Shown: one piece after another, positions 49,874 to 63,884 of the stretch
How the letters are laid out: each line of letters begins with the position of its first letter
How positions within the stretch are numbered: the stretch's first letter is position 1
Source: Calliopsis andreniformis
Taxonomy: Eukaryota > Arthropoda > Insecta > Hymenoptera > Andrenidae
Direction of reading: 5' to 3'
Assembly (NCBI RefSeq): GCF_051401765.1
Contig: NW_027480566.1
Span: 971,501-1,035,500 of the forward strand
DNA length: 64,000 nucleotides
Translations under genes and position numbers: made by a program
The notes under the pieces: model-generated
What the model saw: the letters and a program-made list of their open reading frames with translations, nothing else
Told to the model about the DNA's origin: nothing
The model's database searches: none

Positions 49874-52800
49874 GAACGGGGACTTAGAATTTTTTCGCTC
49901 GAACTCCGGAGCGACAGGATCGCTCCGTTATTCTACGTTCTCTCGGTCCACGGGCATCAGAGAGCAAAAGAGCCTAATAGTTTTAGAGTGCCTCAACGAT
50001 CAGGAATAAGGATCTAACGTTCTCGTTTCGAACCGACGACTTTCGGTTCCGGAGCGACACGAACGCTCCATGATTCTCGATTATCTCGACACAGGTAAGA
50101 GACAGAGGACAACAAGTGTATGGTTTTAGAGAGCCACGAGCACCAGGAATAAGGATCTACCGTTGTCCCTTCGTTCCGTCGACATTCGGTTCCGGAGCGA
50201 CACGAACGGGGACTTAGAATTTTTTCGCTCGGGCTCCGGAGCGACACGAACGGGGACTTAGAATTTTTTCGCTCGAACTCCGGAGCGACACGATCGCTCC
50301 GTTATTCTACATTCTCTCGGTCCACGGGCATCAGAGAGCAAAACAGCCTAATAGTTTTAGGGTGTCTCAACGATCAGGAATAAGGATCTAACGTTCTCGC
50401 TTCGAACCGACGACTTTCGGTTCCGGAGCGACACGAACGCTCCATGATTCTCGATTATCTCGACACTGGTAAGAGACAGAGGACAACAAGTGTATGGTTT
50501 TAGAGAGCCACGAGCACCAGGAATAAGGTTCTACCGTTGTCCCTTCGTTCCGTCGACATTCGGTTCCGGAGCGACACGAACGGGGACTTAGAATGTTTTC
50601 GCTCGGGCTCTGGAGCGACACGAACGGGGACTTAGAATTTTTTCGCTCGGACTCCGGAGCGACACGATCGCCGTGCTATTCTACGTTCTCTCGATCCACG
50701 GGCATCAGAGCGCAAAACAGCCTAATAGTTTTAGAGCGCCTCAACGATCAGGAATAAGGATCTAACGTTCTCGCTTCGAACCGACGACTTTCGGTTCCGG
50801 AGCGACACGAACGCTCCATGATTCTCGATTATCTCGACACAGGTAAGAGACAGAGGACAACAAGTGTATGGTTTTAGAGAGCCACGAGCACCAGGAATAA
50901 GGATCTACCGTTGTCCCTTCGTTCCGTCGACATTCGGTTCCGGAGCGACACGAACGGGGACTTAGAATCTTTTCGCTCGAACTCCGGAGCGACACGATCG
51001 CTCCGTTATTCTACGTTCTCTCGGTCCACGGGCAACAGAGAGCAAAACAGTCTAATAGTTTTAGAGTGCCTCAACGATCAGGAATAAGGATCTAACGTTC
51101 TCGTTTCGAACCGACGACTTTCGGTTCCGGAGCGACACGAACGCTCCATGATTCTCGATTATCTCGACACAGGTAAGAGACAGAGGACAACAAGTGTATG
51201 GTTTTAGAGAGCCACGAGCGCCAGGAATAAGGTTCTACCGTTGCCCTTCGTTCCGTCGACATTCGGTTCCGGAGCGACACGAACGGGGACTTAGAATTTT
51301 TTCGCTGGAACTCCGGAGCGACACGATCGCTCCGTTATTCTACGTTCTCTCGGTCCACGGGCAACAGAGATCAAAACAGCCTTATAGTTTTAGAGTGCCT
51401 CAACGATCAGGAATAAGGATCTAACGTTCTCGTTTCGAACCGACGACTTTCGGTTCCGGAGCGACACGAACGCTCCATGATTCTCTATTATCTCGACACA
51501 GGTAAGAGACAGAGGACAACAAGTGTATGGATTTAGAGAGCCACGAGCACCAGGAATAAGGATCTACCGTTGTCCCTTCGTTCCGTCGACATTCGGTTCC
51601 GGGGCGACACGAACGGGGACTTAGAATTTTTTCGCTCGAACTCCGGAGCGACACGATCGCTCAGTTATTCTACGTTCTCTCGGTCCACGGGCATCAGAGA
51701 GCAAAAGAGCCTAATAGTTTTAGAGTGCCTCAACGATCAGGAATAAGGATCTAACGTTCTCGTTTCGAACCGACGACTTTCGGTTCCGGAGCGACACGAA
51801 CGCTCCATGATTCTCGATTATCTCGACACAGGTAAGAGACAGAGGACAACAAGTGTATGGTTTTAGAGAGCCACGAGCGCCAGGAATAAGGTTCTACCGT
51901 TGCCCTTCGTTCCGTCGACATTCGGTTCCGGAGCGACACGAACGGGGACTTAGAATTTTTTCGCTCGGGCTCCGGAACGAAACGAACGGGGACTTAGAAT
52001 TTTTTCGCTCGAACTCCGGAGCGACAGGATCGCTCCGTTATTCTACGTTCTCTCGGTCCACGGGCATCAGAGAGCAAAAGAGCCTAATAGTTTTAGAGTG
52101 CCTCAACGATCAGGAATAAGGATCTAACGTTCTCGTTTCGAACCGACGACTTTCGGTTCCGGAGCGACACGAACGCTCCATGATTCTCGATTATCTCGAC
52201 ACAGGTAAGAGACAGAGGACAACAAGTGTATGGTTTTAGAGAGCCACGAGCACCAGGAATAAGGATCTACCGTTGTCCCTTCGTTCCGTCGACATTCGGT
52301 TCCGGAGCGACACGAACGGGGACTTAGAATTTTTTCGCTCGGGCTCCGGAGCGACACGAACGGGGACTTAGAATTTTTTCGCTCGAACTCCGGAGCGACA
52401 CGATCGCTCCGTTATTCTACATTCTCTCGGTCCACGGGCATCAGAGAGCAAAACAGCCTAATAGTTTTAGGGTGTCTCAACGATCAGGAATAAGGATCTA
52501 ACGTTCTCGCTTCGAACCGACGACTTTCGGTTCCGGAGCGACACGAACGCTCCATGATTCTCGATTATCTCGACACTGGTAAGAGACAGAGGACAACAAG
52601 TGTATGGTTTTAGAGAGCCACGAGCACCAGGAATAAGGTTCTACCGTTGTCCCTTCGTTCCGTCGACATTCGGTTCCGGAGCGACACGAACGGGGACTTA
52701 GAATGTTTTCGCTCGGGCTCTGGAGCGACACGAACGGGGACTTAGAATTTTTTCGCTCGGACTCCGGAGCGACACGATCGCCGTGCTATTCTACGTTCTC

Positions 52801-55800
52801 TCGATCCACGGGCATCAGAGCGCAAAACAGCCTAATAGTTTTAGAGCGCCTCAACGATCAGGAATAAGGATCTAACGTTCTCGCTTCGAACCGACGACTT
52901 TCGGTTCCGGAGCGACACGAACGCTCCATGATTCTCGATTATCTCGACACAGGTAAGAGACAGAGGACAACAAGTGTATGGTTTTAGAGAGCCACGAGCA
53001 CCAGGAATAAGGATCTACCGTTGTCCCTTCGTTCCGTCGACATTCGGTTCCGGAGCGACACGAACGGGGACTTAGAATCTTTTCGCTCGAACTCCGGAGC
53101 GACACGATCGCTCCGTTATTCTACGTTCTCTCGGTCCACGGGCAACAGAGAGCAAAACAGTCTAATAGTTTTAGAGTGCCTCAACGATCAGGAATAAGGA
53201 TCTAACGTTCTCGTTTCGAACCGACGACTTTCGGTTCCGGAGCGACACGAACGCTCCATGATTCTCGATTATCTCGACACAGGTAAGAGACAGAGGACAA
53301 CAAGTGTATGGTTTTAGAGAGCCACGAGCGCCAGGAATAAGGTTCTACCGTTGCCCTTCGTTCCGTCGACATTCGGTTCCGGAGCGACACGAACGGGGAC
53401 TTAGAATTTTTTCGCTGGAACTCCGGAGCGACACGATCGCTCCGTTATTCTACGTTCTCTCGGTCCACGGGCAACAGAGATCAAAACAGCCTTATAGTTT
53501 TAGAGTGCCTCAACGATCAGGAATAAGGATCTAACGTTCTCGTTTCGAACCGACGACTTTCGGTTCCGGAGCGACACGAACGCTCCATGATTCTCTATTA
53601 TCTCGACACAGGTAAGAGACAGAGGACAACAAGTGTATGGATTTAGAGAGCCACGAGCACCAGGAATAAGGATCTACCGTTGTCCCTTCGTTCCGTCGAC
53701 ATTCGGTTCCGGGGCGACACGAACGGGGACTTAGAATTTTTTCGCTCGAACTCCGGAGCGACACGATCGCTCAGTTATTCTACGTTCTCTCGGTCCACGG
53801 GCATCAGAGAGCAAAAGAGCCTAATAGTTTTAGAGTGCCTCAACGATCAGGAATAAGGATCTAACGTTCTCGTTTCGAACCGACGACTTTCGGTTCCGGA
53901 GCGACACGAACGCTCCATGATTCTCGATTATCTCGACACAGGTAAGAGACAGAGGACAACAAGTGTATGGTTTTAGAGAGCCACGAGCACCAGGAATAAG
54001 GATCTACCATTGTCCCTTCGTTCCGTCGACATTCGGTTCCGGAGCGACACGAACGGGGACTTAGAATTTTTTCGCTCGGGCTCCGGAGCGAAACGAACGG
54101 GGACTTAGAATTTTTTCGCTCGAACTCCGGAGCGACACGATCGCTCCGTTATTCTACGTTCTCTCGGTCCGCGGGCAACAGAGAGCAAAACAGCCTAATA
54201 GTTTCAGAGTGCCTCAACGATCAGGAATAAGGATCTAACGTTCTCGTTTCGATCCGACGACTTTCGGTTCCGGAGCGACACGAACGCTCCATGATTCTCG
54301 ATTATCTCGACACAGGTAAGAGACAGAGGACAACACGTGTATGGTTTTAGATAGCCACGAGCACCAGGAATAAGGATCTACCGTTGTCCCTTCGTTCCGT
54401 CGACATTCGGTTCCGGAGCGACACGAACGGGGACTTAGAATTATTTCGCTCGAACTCCGGAGCGACACGATCGCTCCGTTATTCTACGTTCTCTCGGTCC
54501 ACGGGCATCAGAGAGCAAAACAGCCTAATAGTTTTAGAGTGCCTCAACGATCAGGAATAAGGTTCTAACGTTCTCGTTTCGAAACGACGACTTTCGGTTC
54601 CGGAGCGACACGAACGCTCCATGATTCTCGATTATCTCGACACAGGTAAGAGACAGAGGACAACAAGTGTATGGTTTTAGAGAGCCACGAGCACCAGGAA
54701 TAAGGATCTACCGTTGTCCCTTCGTTCCGTCGACATTCGGTTCCGGAGCGACACGAACGGGGACTTAGAATTTTTTCGCTCGGGCTCCGTAGCGACACGA
54801 ACGGGGACTTAGAATTTTTTCGCTCGAACTCCGGAGCGACACGATCGCTCCGTTATTCTACGTTCTCTCGGTCCACGGGCATCAGAGAGCAAAACAGCCT
54901 AATAGTTGTAGAGTGCCTCAACGATCAGGAATAAGGATCTAACGTTCTCGTTTCGAACCGACGACTTTCGGTTCCGGAGCGACACGAACGCTCCATGATT
55001 CTCGATTATCTCGACACAGGTAAGAGACAGAGGACAACAAGTGTATGGTTTTAGAGAGCCACGAGCAACAGGAATAAGGATCTACCGTTGTCCCTTCGTT
55101 CCGTCGACATTCGGTTCCGGAGCGACACGAACGGGGACTTAGAATTTTTTCGCTCGGGCTCCGGAGCGACACGAACGGGGACTTAGAATTTTTTCGCGTC
55201 GAACTCCGGAGCGACACGATCGCTCCGTTATTCTACGTTCTCTCGGTCCACGGGCATCAGAGAGCAAAAGAGCCTAATAGTTTTAGAGTGCCTCAACGAT
55301 CAGGAATAAGGATCTAACGTTCTCGTTTCGAACCGACGACTTTCGGTGCCGGAGCGACACGAACGCTCCATGATTCTCGATTATCTCGACACAGGTAAGA
55401 GACAGAGGACAACAAGTGTATGGTTTTAGAGAGCCACGAGCACCAGGAATAAGGATCTACCGTTGTCCCCTCGTTCCGTCGACATTCGGTTCCGGAGCGA
55501 CACGAACGGGGACTTAGAATCTTTTCGCTCGAACTCCGGAGCGACACGATCGCTCCGTTATTCTACGTTCTCTCGGTCCACGGGCAACAGAGAGCAAAAC
55601 AGTCTAATAGTTTTAGAGTGCCTCAACGATCAGGAATAAGGATCTAACGTTCTCGTTTCGAACCGACGACTTTCGGTTCCGGAGCGACACGAACGCTCCA
55701 TGATTCTCGATTATCTCGACACAGGTAAGAGACAGAGGACAACAAGTGTATGGTTTTAGAGAGCCACGAGCGCCAGGAATAAGCTTCTACCGTTGCCCTT

Positions 55801-56580
55801 CGTTCCGTCGACATTCGGTTCCGGAGCGACACGAACGGGGACTTAGAATTTTTTCGCTCGAACTCCGGAGCGACACGATCGCTCCGTTATTCTAGGTTCT
55901 CTCGGTCCACGGGCAACAGAGATCAAAACAGCCTTATAGTTTTAGAGTGCCTCAACGATCAGGAATAAGGATCTAACGTTCTCGTTTCGAACCGACGACT
56001 TTCGGTTCCGGAGCGACACGAACGCTCCATGATTCTCTATTATCTCGACACAGGTAAGAGACAGAGGACAACAAGTGTATGGTTTTAGAGAGCCACGAGC
56101 ACCAGGAATAAGGATCTACCGTTGTCCCTTCGTTCCGTCGACATTCGGTTCCGGAGCGACACGAACGGGGACTTAGAATTATTTCGCTCGACCTCCGGAG
56201 CGACACGATCGCTCCGTTATTCTACGTTCTCTCGGTCCACGGGCATCAGAGAGCAAAACAGCCTAATAGTTTTAGAGTGCCTCAACGATCAGGAATAAGG
56301 ATCTAACGTTCTCGTTTCGAACCGACGACTTTCGGTTCCGGAGCGACACGAACGCTCCATGATTCTCGATTATCTCGACACAGGTAAGAGACAGAGGACA
56401 ACAAGTGTATGGTTTTAGAGAGCCACGAGCACCAGGAATAAGGATCTACCGTTGTCCCTTCGTTCCGTCGACATTCAGTTCCGAAGCGACACGAACGGGG
56501 ACTTAGAATTATTTCGCTCGGGCTCCGGAGCGACACGAACGGGGACTTAGAATTTTTTCGCTCGGGCTCCGGAGCGACCC
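49874..56580. repeat. Type I subfamily block 3
   Basis: The C module at 49874 has CTCGAACTCC and the following A has GACAGGATCG, as in units 28854, 33406, 39785 and 52124. Units 50014 to 51092 and again 51751 to 53202 repeat the tail of the 4552-bp block, and units 54235 to 55973 repeat 44294 to 46032. The last unit (landmark 56303) has a type I B with TTCAGTTCCGAAGCG, the same variant as the unit at 502, then type II C and A modules. Confidence 0.9.
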
Positions 56581-57328
56581 GATCGCTCCGTTATTCTACG
56601 TTCTCTCGGTCCACGGACATCAGAGAGCAAAACAGCCTAATAGTTTTAGAGTGCCTCAACGTTCAGGAATATGGATCTAACGTTCTCGTTTCGAACCGAC
56701 GACTTTCGGTTCCGGAGCGACACGAACGCTCCATGATTCTCGATTATCTCGACACAGGTAAGAGACAGAGGAGAACAAGTGTATGGTTTTAGAGAGCCAC
56801 GAGCACCAGGAATAAGGATCTACCGTTGTCATTTCGTTCCGTCGGCATTCGGTTCCGGAGCGACACGAACGGGGACTTAGAATTTTTTCGCTCGGGCTCC
56901 GGAGCGACACGAACGGGGACTTAGAATTTTTTCGCTCGGGCTCCGGAGCGACACGATCGCTCCGTTATTCTACGTTCTCTCGGTCCACGGGCATCAGAGA
57001 GCAAAACAGCCTAATAGTTTTAGAGTGCCTCAACGATCAGGAATATGGATCTAACGTTCTCGTTTCGAACCGACGACTTTCGGTTCCGGAGCGACACGAA
57101 CGCTCCATGATTCTCGATTATCTCGACACAGGTAAGAGACAGAGGAGAACAAGTGTATGGTTTTAGAGAGCCACGAGCACCAGGAATAAGGATCTACCGT
57201 TGTCATTTCGTTCCGTCGACATTCGGTTCCGGAGCGACACGAACGGGGACTTAGAATTTTTTCGCTCGGGCTCCGGAGCGACACGAACGGGGACTTAGAA
57301 TTTTTTCGCTCGGGCTCCGGAGCGACAC

Positions 57329-58824
57329 GATCGCTCCGTTATTCTACGTTCTCTCGGTCCACGGGCATCAGAGAGCAAAACAGCCTAATAGTTTTAGAGT
57401 GCCTCAACGATCAGGAATATGGATCTAACGTTCTCGTTTCGAACCGACGACTTTCGGTTCCGGAGCGACACGAACGCTCCATGATTCTCGATTATCTCGA
57501 CACAGGTAAGAGACAGAGGAGAACAAGTGTATGGTTTTAGAGAGCCACGAGCACCAGGAATAAGGATCTACCGTTGTCATTTCGTTCCGTCGGCATTCGG
57601 TTCCGGAGCGACACGAACGGGGACTTAGAATTTTTTCGCTCGGGCTCCGGAGCGACACGAACGGGGACTTAGAATTTTTTCGCTCGGGCTCCGGAGCGAC
57701 ACGATCGCTCCGTTATTCTACGTTCTCTCGGTCCACGGGCATCAGAGAGCAAAACAGCCTAATAGTCTTAGAGTGCCTCAACGATCAGGAATATGGATCT
57801 AACGTTCTCGTTTCGAACCGACGACTTTCGGTTCCGGAGCGACACGAACGCTCCATGATTCTTGATTATCTCGACACAGGTAAGAGACAGAGGAGAACAA
57901 GTGTATGGTTTTAGAGAGCCACGAGCACCAGGAATAAGGATCTACCGTTGTCATTTCGTTCCGTCGACATTCGGTTCCGGAGCGACACGAACGGGGACGT
58001 AGAATTTTTTCGCTCGGGCTCCGGAGCGATACGAACGGGGACTTAGAATTTTTTCGCTCGGGCTCCGGAGCGACACGATCGCTCCGTTATTCTACGTTCT
58101 CTCGGTCCACGGGCATCAGAGAGCAAAACAGCCTAATAGTTTTAGAGTGCCTCAACGATCAGGAATATGGATCTAACGTTCTCGTTTCGAACCGGCGACT
58201 TTCGGTTCCGGAGCGACACGAACGCTCCATGATTCTCGATTATCTCGACACAGGTAAGAGACAGAGGAGAACAAGTGTATGGTTTTAGAGAGCCACGAGC
58301 ACCAGGAATAAGGATCTACCGTTGTCATTTCGTTCCGTCGGCATTCGGTTCCGGAGCGACACGAACGGGGACTTAGAATTTTTTCGCTCGGGCTCCGGAG
58401 CGACACGAACGGGGACTTAGAATTTTTTCGCTCGGGCTCCGGAGCGACACGATCGCTCCGTTATTCTACGTTCTCTCGGTCCACGGGCATCAGAGAGCAA
58501 AACAGCCTAATAGTCTTAGAGTGCCTCAACGATCAGGAATATGGATCTAACGTTCTCGTTTCGAACCGACGACTTTCGGTTCCGGAGCGACACGAACGCT
58601 CCATGATTCTTGATTATCTCGACACAGGTAAGAGACAGAGGAGAACAAGTGTATGGTTTTAGAGAGCCACGAGCACCAGGAATAAGGATCTACCGTTGTC
58701 ATTTCGTTCCGTCGACATTCGGTTCCGGAGCGACACGAACGGGGACGTAGAATTTTTTCGCTCGGGCTCCGGAGCGATACGAACGGGGACTTAGAATTTT
58801 TTCGCTCGGGCTCCGGAGCGACAC
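57329..58824. repeat. 748-bp dimeric higher-order repeat, two copies
   Basis: The pair is a unit with GTCGGCATTC followed by a unit with GATTCTTGATTATC, GGGGACGTAG and GAGCGATACGAAC. It occurs at 57329-58076 and 58077-58824. The first member of the second copy has ACCGGCGACTTT, which also appears in the next unit at 58921, so the exchange register continues a little further right. Confidence 0.85.
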
Positions 58825-61800
58825 GATCGCTCCGTTATTCTACGTTCTCTCGGTCCACGGGCATCAGAGAGCAAAACAGCCTAATAGTTTTAGAGTGCCT
58901 CAACGATCAGGAATATGGATCTAACGTTCTCGTTTCGAACCGGCGACTTTCGGTTCCGGAGCGACACGAACGCTCCATGATTCTCGATTATCTCGACACA
59001 GGTAAGAGACAGAGGAGAACAAGTGTATGGTTTTAGAGAGCCACGAGCACCAGGAATAAGGATCTACCGTTGTCATTTCGTTCCGTCGACATTCGGTTCC
59101 GGAGCGACACGAACGGGGACTTGGAATTTTTTCGCTCGGGCTCCGGAGCGACACGATCGCTCCGTTATTCTACGTTCTCTCGGTCCACGGGCATCAGAGA
59201 GCAAAACAGCCTAATAGTTTTAGAGTGCCTCAACGATCAGGAATATGGATCTAACGTTCTCGTTTCGAACCGACGACTTTCGGTTCCGGAGCGACACGAA
59301 CGCTCCATGATTCTCGATTATCTCGACACAGGTAAGAGACAGAGGAGAACAAGTGTATGGTTTTAGAGAGCCACGAGCACCAGGAATAAGGATCTGCCGT
59401 TGTCATTTCGTTCCGTCGACATTCGGTTCCGGAGCGACACGAACGGGGACTTAGAATTTTTTCGCTCGTACTCCGGAGCGACACGATCGCTCCGATATTC
59501 TACGTTCTCTCGGTCCACGGGCTTCAGAGAGCATAACAGCCTAATAGTTTTAGAGTGCCTCAACGATCAGGAATATGGAGCTAACGTTCTCGTTTCGAAC
59601 CGACGACTTTCGGTTCCGGAGCGACACGAACGCTCCATGATTCTCGATTATCTCGACACAGGTAAGAGACAGAGGAGAACAAGTGTATGGTTTTAGAGAG
59701 CCACGAGCACCAGGAATAAGGATCTACCGTTGTCATTTCGTTCCGTCGACATTCGGTTCCGGAGTGACACGAACGGGGACTTAGAATTTTTTCGCTCGGG
59801 CTCCGGAGCGACACGAACGGGGACTTAGAATTTTTTCGCTCGGGCTCCGGAGCGACACGATCGCTCCGTTATTCTACGTTCTCTCGGTCCACGGGCATCA
59901 GAGAGCAAAACAGCCTAATAGTTTTAGAGTGCCTCAACGATCAGGAATATGGATCTAACGTTCTCGTTTCGAACCGACGACTTTCGGTTCCGGAGCGACA
60001 CGAACGCTCCATGATTCTCGATTATCTCGACACAGGTAAGAGACAGAGGAGAACAAGTGTATGGTTTTAGAGAGCCACGAGCACCAGGAATAAGGATCTA
60101 CCGTTGTCATTTCGTTCCGTCGACATTCGGTTCCGGAGCGACACGAACGGGGACTTAGAATTTTTTCGCTCGGGCTCCGGAGCGACACGAACGGGGACTT
60201 AGAATTTTTTCGCTCGGGCTCCGGAGCGACACGATCGCTCCGTTATTCTACGTTCTCTCGGTCCACGGGCATCAGAGAGCAAAACAGCCTAATAGTTTTA
60301 GAGTGCCTCAACGATCAGGAATATGGATCTAACGTTCTCGTTTCGAACCGACGACTTTCGGTTCCGGAGCGACACGAACGCTCCATGATTCTCGATTATC
60401 TCGACACAGGTAAGAGACAGAGGAGAACAAGTGTATGGTTTTAGAGAGCCACGAGCACCAGGAATAAGGATCTACCGTTGTCATTTCGTTCCGTCGACAT
60501 TCGGTTCCGGAGCGACACGAACGGGGACTTAGAATTTTTTCGCTCGGGCTCCGGAGCGACACGAACGGGGACTTAGAATTTTTTCGCTCGGGCTCCGGAG
60601 CGACACGATCGCTCCGTTATTCTACGTTCTCTCGGTCCACGGGCATCAGAGAGCAAAACAGCCTAATAGTTTTAGAGTGCCTCAACGATCAGGAATATGG
60701 ATCTAACGTTCTCGGTTCGAACCGACGACTTTCGGTTCCGGAGCGACACGAACGCTCCATGATTCTCGATTATCTCGACACAGGTAAGAGACAGAGGAGA
60801 ACAAGTGTATGGTTTTAGAGAGCCACGAGCACCAGGAATAAGGATCTACCGTTGTCATTTCGTTCCGTCGACATTCGGTTCCGGAGCGACACGAACGGGG
60901 ACTTAGAATTTTTTCGCTCGGGCTCCGGAGCGACACGAACGGGGACTTAGAATTTTTTCGCTCGGGCTCCGGAGCGACACGATCGCTCCGTTATTCTACG
61001 TTCTCTCGGTCCACGGGCATCAGAGAGCAAAACAGCCTAATAGTTTTAGAGTGCCTCAACGATCAGGAATATGGATCTAACGTTCTCGTTTCGAACCGAC
61101 GACTTTCGGTTCCGGAGCGACACGAACGCTCCATGATTCTCGATTATCTCGACACAGGTAAGAGACAGAGGAGAACAAGTGTATGGTTTTAGAGAGCCAC
61201 GAGCACCAGGAATAAGGATCTACCGTTGTCATTTCGTTCCGTCGACATTCGGTTCCGGAGCGACACGAACGGGGACTTAGAATTTTTTCGCTCGGGCTCC
61301 GGAGCGACACGAACGGGGACTTAGAATTTTTTCGCTCGGGCTCCGGAGCGACACGATCGCTCCGTTATTCTACGTTCTCTCGGTCCACGGGCATCAGAGA
61401 GCAAAACAGCCTAATAGTTTTAGAGTGCCTCAACGTTCAGGAATATGGATCTAACGTTCTCGTTTCGAACCGCCGACTTTCGGTTCCGGAGCGACACGAA
61501 CGCTCCATGATTCTCGATTATCTCGACACAGGTAAGAGACAGAGGAGAACAAGTGTATGGTTTTAGAGAGCCACGAGCACCAGGAATAAGGATCTACCGT
61601 TGTCATTTCGTTCCGTCGACATTCGGTTCCGGAGCGACACGAACGGGGACTTGGAATTTTTTCGCTCGGGCTCCGGAGCGACACGATCGCTCCGTTATTC
61701 TACGTTCTCTCGGTCCACGGGCATCAGAGAGCAAAACAGCCTAATAGTTTTAGAGTGCCTCAACGATCAGGAATATGGATCTAACGTTCTCGTTTCGAAC

Positions 61801-63884
61801 CGACGACTTTCGGTTCCGGAGCGACACGAACGCTCCATGATTCTCGATTATCTCGACACAGGTAAGAGACAGAGGAGAACAAGTGTATGGTTTTAGAGAG
61901 CCACGAGCACCAGGAATAAGGATCTGCCGTTGTCATTTCGTTCCGTCGACATTCGGTTCCGGAGCGACACGAACGGGGACTTAGAATTTTTTCGCTCGTA
62001 CTCCGGAGCGACACGATCGCTCCGATATTCTACGTTCTCTCGGTCCACGGGCTTCAGAGAGCATAACAGCCTAATAGTTTTAGAGTGCCTCAACGATCAG
62101 GAATATGGAGCTAACGTTCTCGTTTCGAACCGACGACTTTCGGTTCCGGAGCGACACGAACGCTCCATGATTCTCGATTATCTCGACACAGGTAAGAGAC
62201 AGAGGAGAACAAGTGTATGGTTTTAGAGAGCCACGAGCACCAGGAATAAGGATCTACCGTTGTCATTTCGTTCCGTCGACATTCGGTTCCGGAGTGACAC
62301 GAACGGGGACTTAGAATTTTTTCGCTCGGGCTCCGGAGCGACACGAACGGGGACTTAGAATTTTTTCGCTCGGGCTCCGGAGCGACACGATCGCTCCGTT
62401 ATTCTACGTTCTCTCGGTCCACGGGCATCAGAGAGCAAAACAGCCTAATAGTTTTAGAGTGCCTCAACGATCAGGAATATGGATCTAACGTTCTCGTTTC
62501 GAACCGACGACTTTCGGTTCCGGAGCGACACGAACGCTCCATGATTCTCGATTATCTCGACACAGGTAAGAGACAGAGGAGAACAAGTGTATGGTTTTAG
62601 AGAGCCACGAGCACCAGGAATAAGGATCTACCGTTGTCATTTCGTTCCGTCGACATTCGGTTCCGGAGCGACACGAACGGGGACTTAGAATTTTTTCGCT
62701 CGGGCTCCGGAGCGACACGAACGGGGACTTAGAATTTTTTCGCTCGGGCTCCGGAGCGACACGATCGCTCCGTTATTCTACGTTCTCTCGGTCCACGGGC
62801 ATCAGAGAGCAAAACAGCCTAATAGTTTTAGAGTGCCTCAACGATCAGGAATATGGATCTAACGTTCTCGTTTCGAACCGACGACTTTCGGTTCCGGAGC
62901 GACACGAACGCTCCATGATTCTCGATTATCTCGACACAGGTAAGAGACAGAGGAGAACAAGTGTATGGTTTTAGAGAGCCACGAGCACCAGGAATAAGGA
63001 TCTACCGTTGTCATTTCGTTCCGTCGACATTCGGTTCCGGAGCGACACGAACGGGGACTTAGAATTTTTTCGCTCGGGCTCCGGAGCGACACGAACGGGG
63101 ACTTAGAATTTTTTCGCTCGGGCTCCGGAGCGACACGATCGCTCCGTTATTCTACGTTCTCTCGGTCCACGGGCATCAGAGAGCAAAACAGCCTAATAGT
63201 TTTAGAGTGCCTCAACGATCAGGAATATGGATCTAACGTTCTCGTTTCGAACCGACGACTTTCGGTTCCGGAGCGACACGAACGCTCCATGATTCTCGAT
63301 TATCTCGACACAGGTAAGAGACAGAGGAGAACAAGTGTATGGTTTTAGAGAGCCACGAGCACCAGGAATAAGGATCTACCGTTGTCATTTCGTTCCGTCG
63401 GCATTCGGTTCCGGAGCGACACGAACGGGGACTTAGAATTTTTTCGCTCGGGCTCCGGAGCGACACGAACGGGGACTTAGAATTTTTTCGCTCGGGCTCC
63501 GGAGCGACACGATCGCTCCGTTATTCTACGTTCTCTCGGTCCACGGGCATCAGAGAGCAAAACAGCCTAATAGTCTTAGACTGCCTCAACGATCAGGAAT
63601 ATGGATCTAACGTTCTCGTTTCGAACCGACGACTTTCGGTTCCGGAGCGACACGAACGCTCCATGATTCTCGATTATCTCGACACAGGTAAGAGACAGAG
63701 GAGAACAAGTGTATGGTTTTAGAGAGCCACGAGCACCAGGAATAAGGATCTACCGTTGTCATTTCGTTCCGTCGACATTCGGTTCCGGAGCGACACGAAC
63801 GGGGACTTAGAATTTTTTCGCTCGGGCTCCGGAGCGACACGAACGGGGACTTAGAATTTTTTCGCTCGGGCTCCGGAGCGACAC

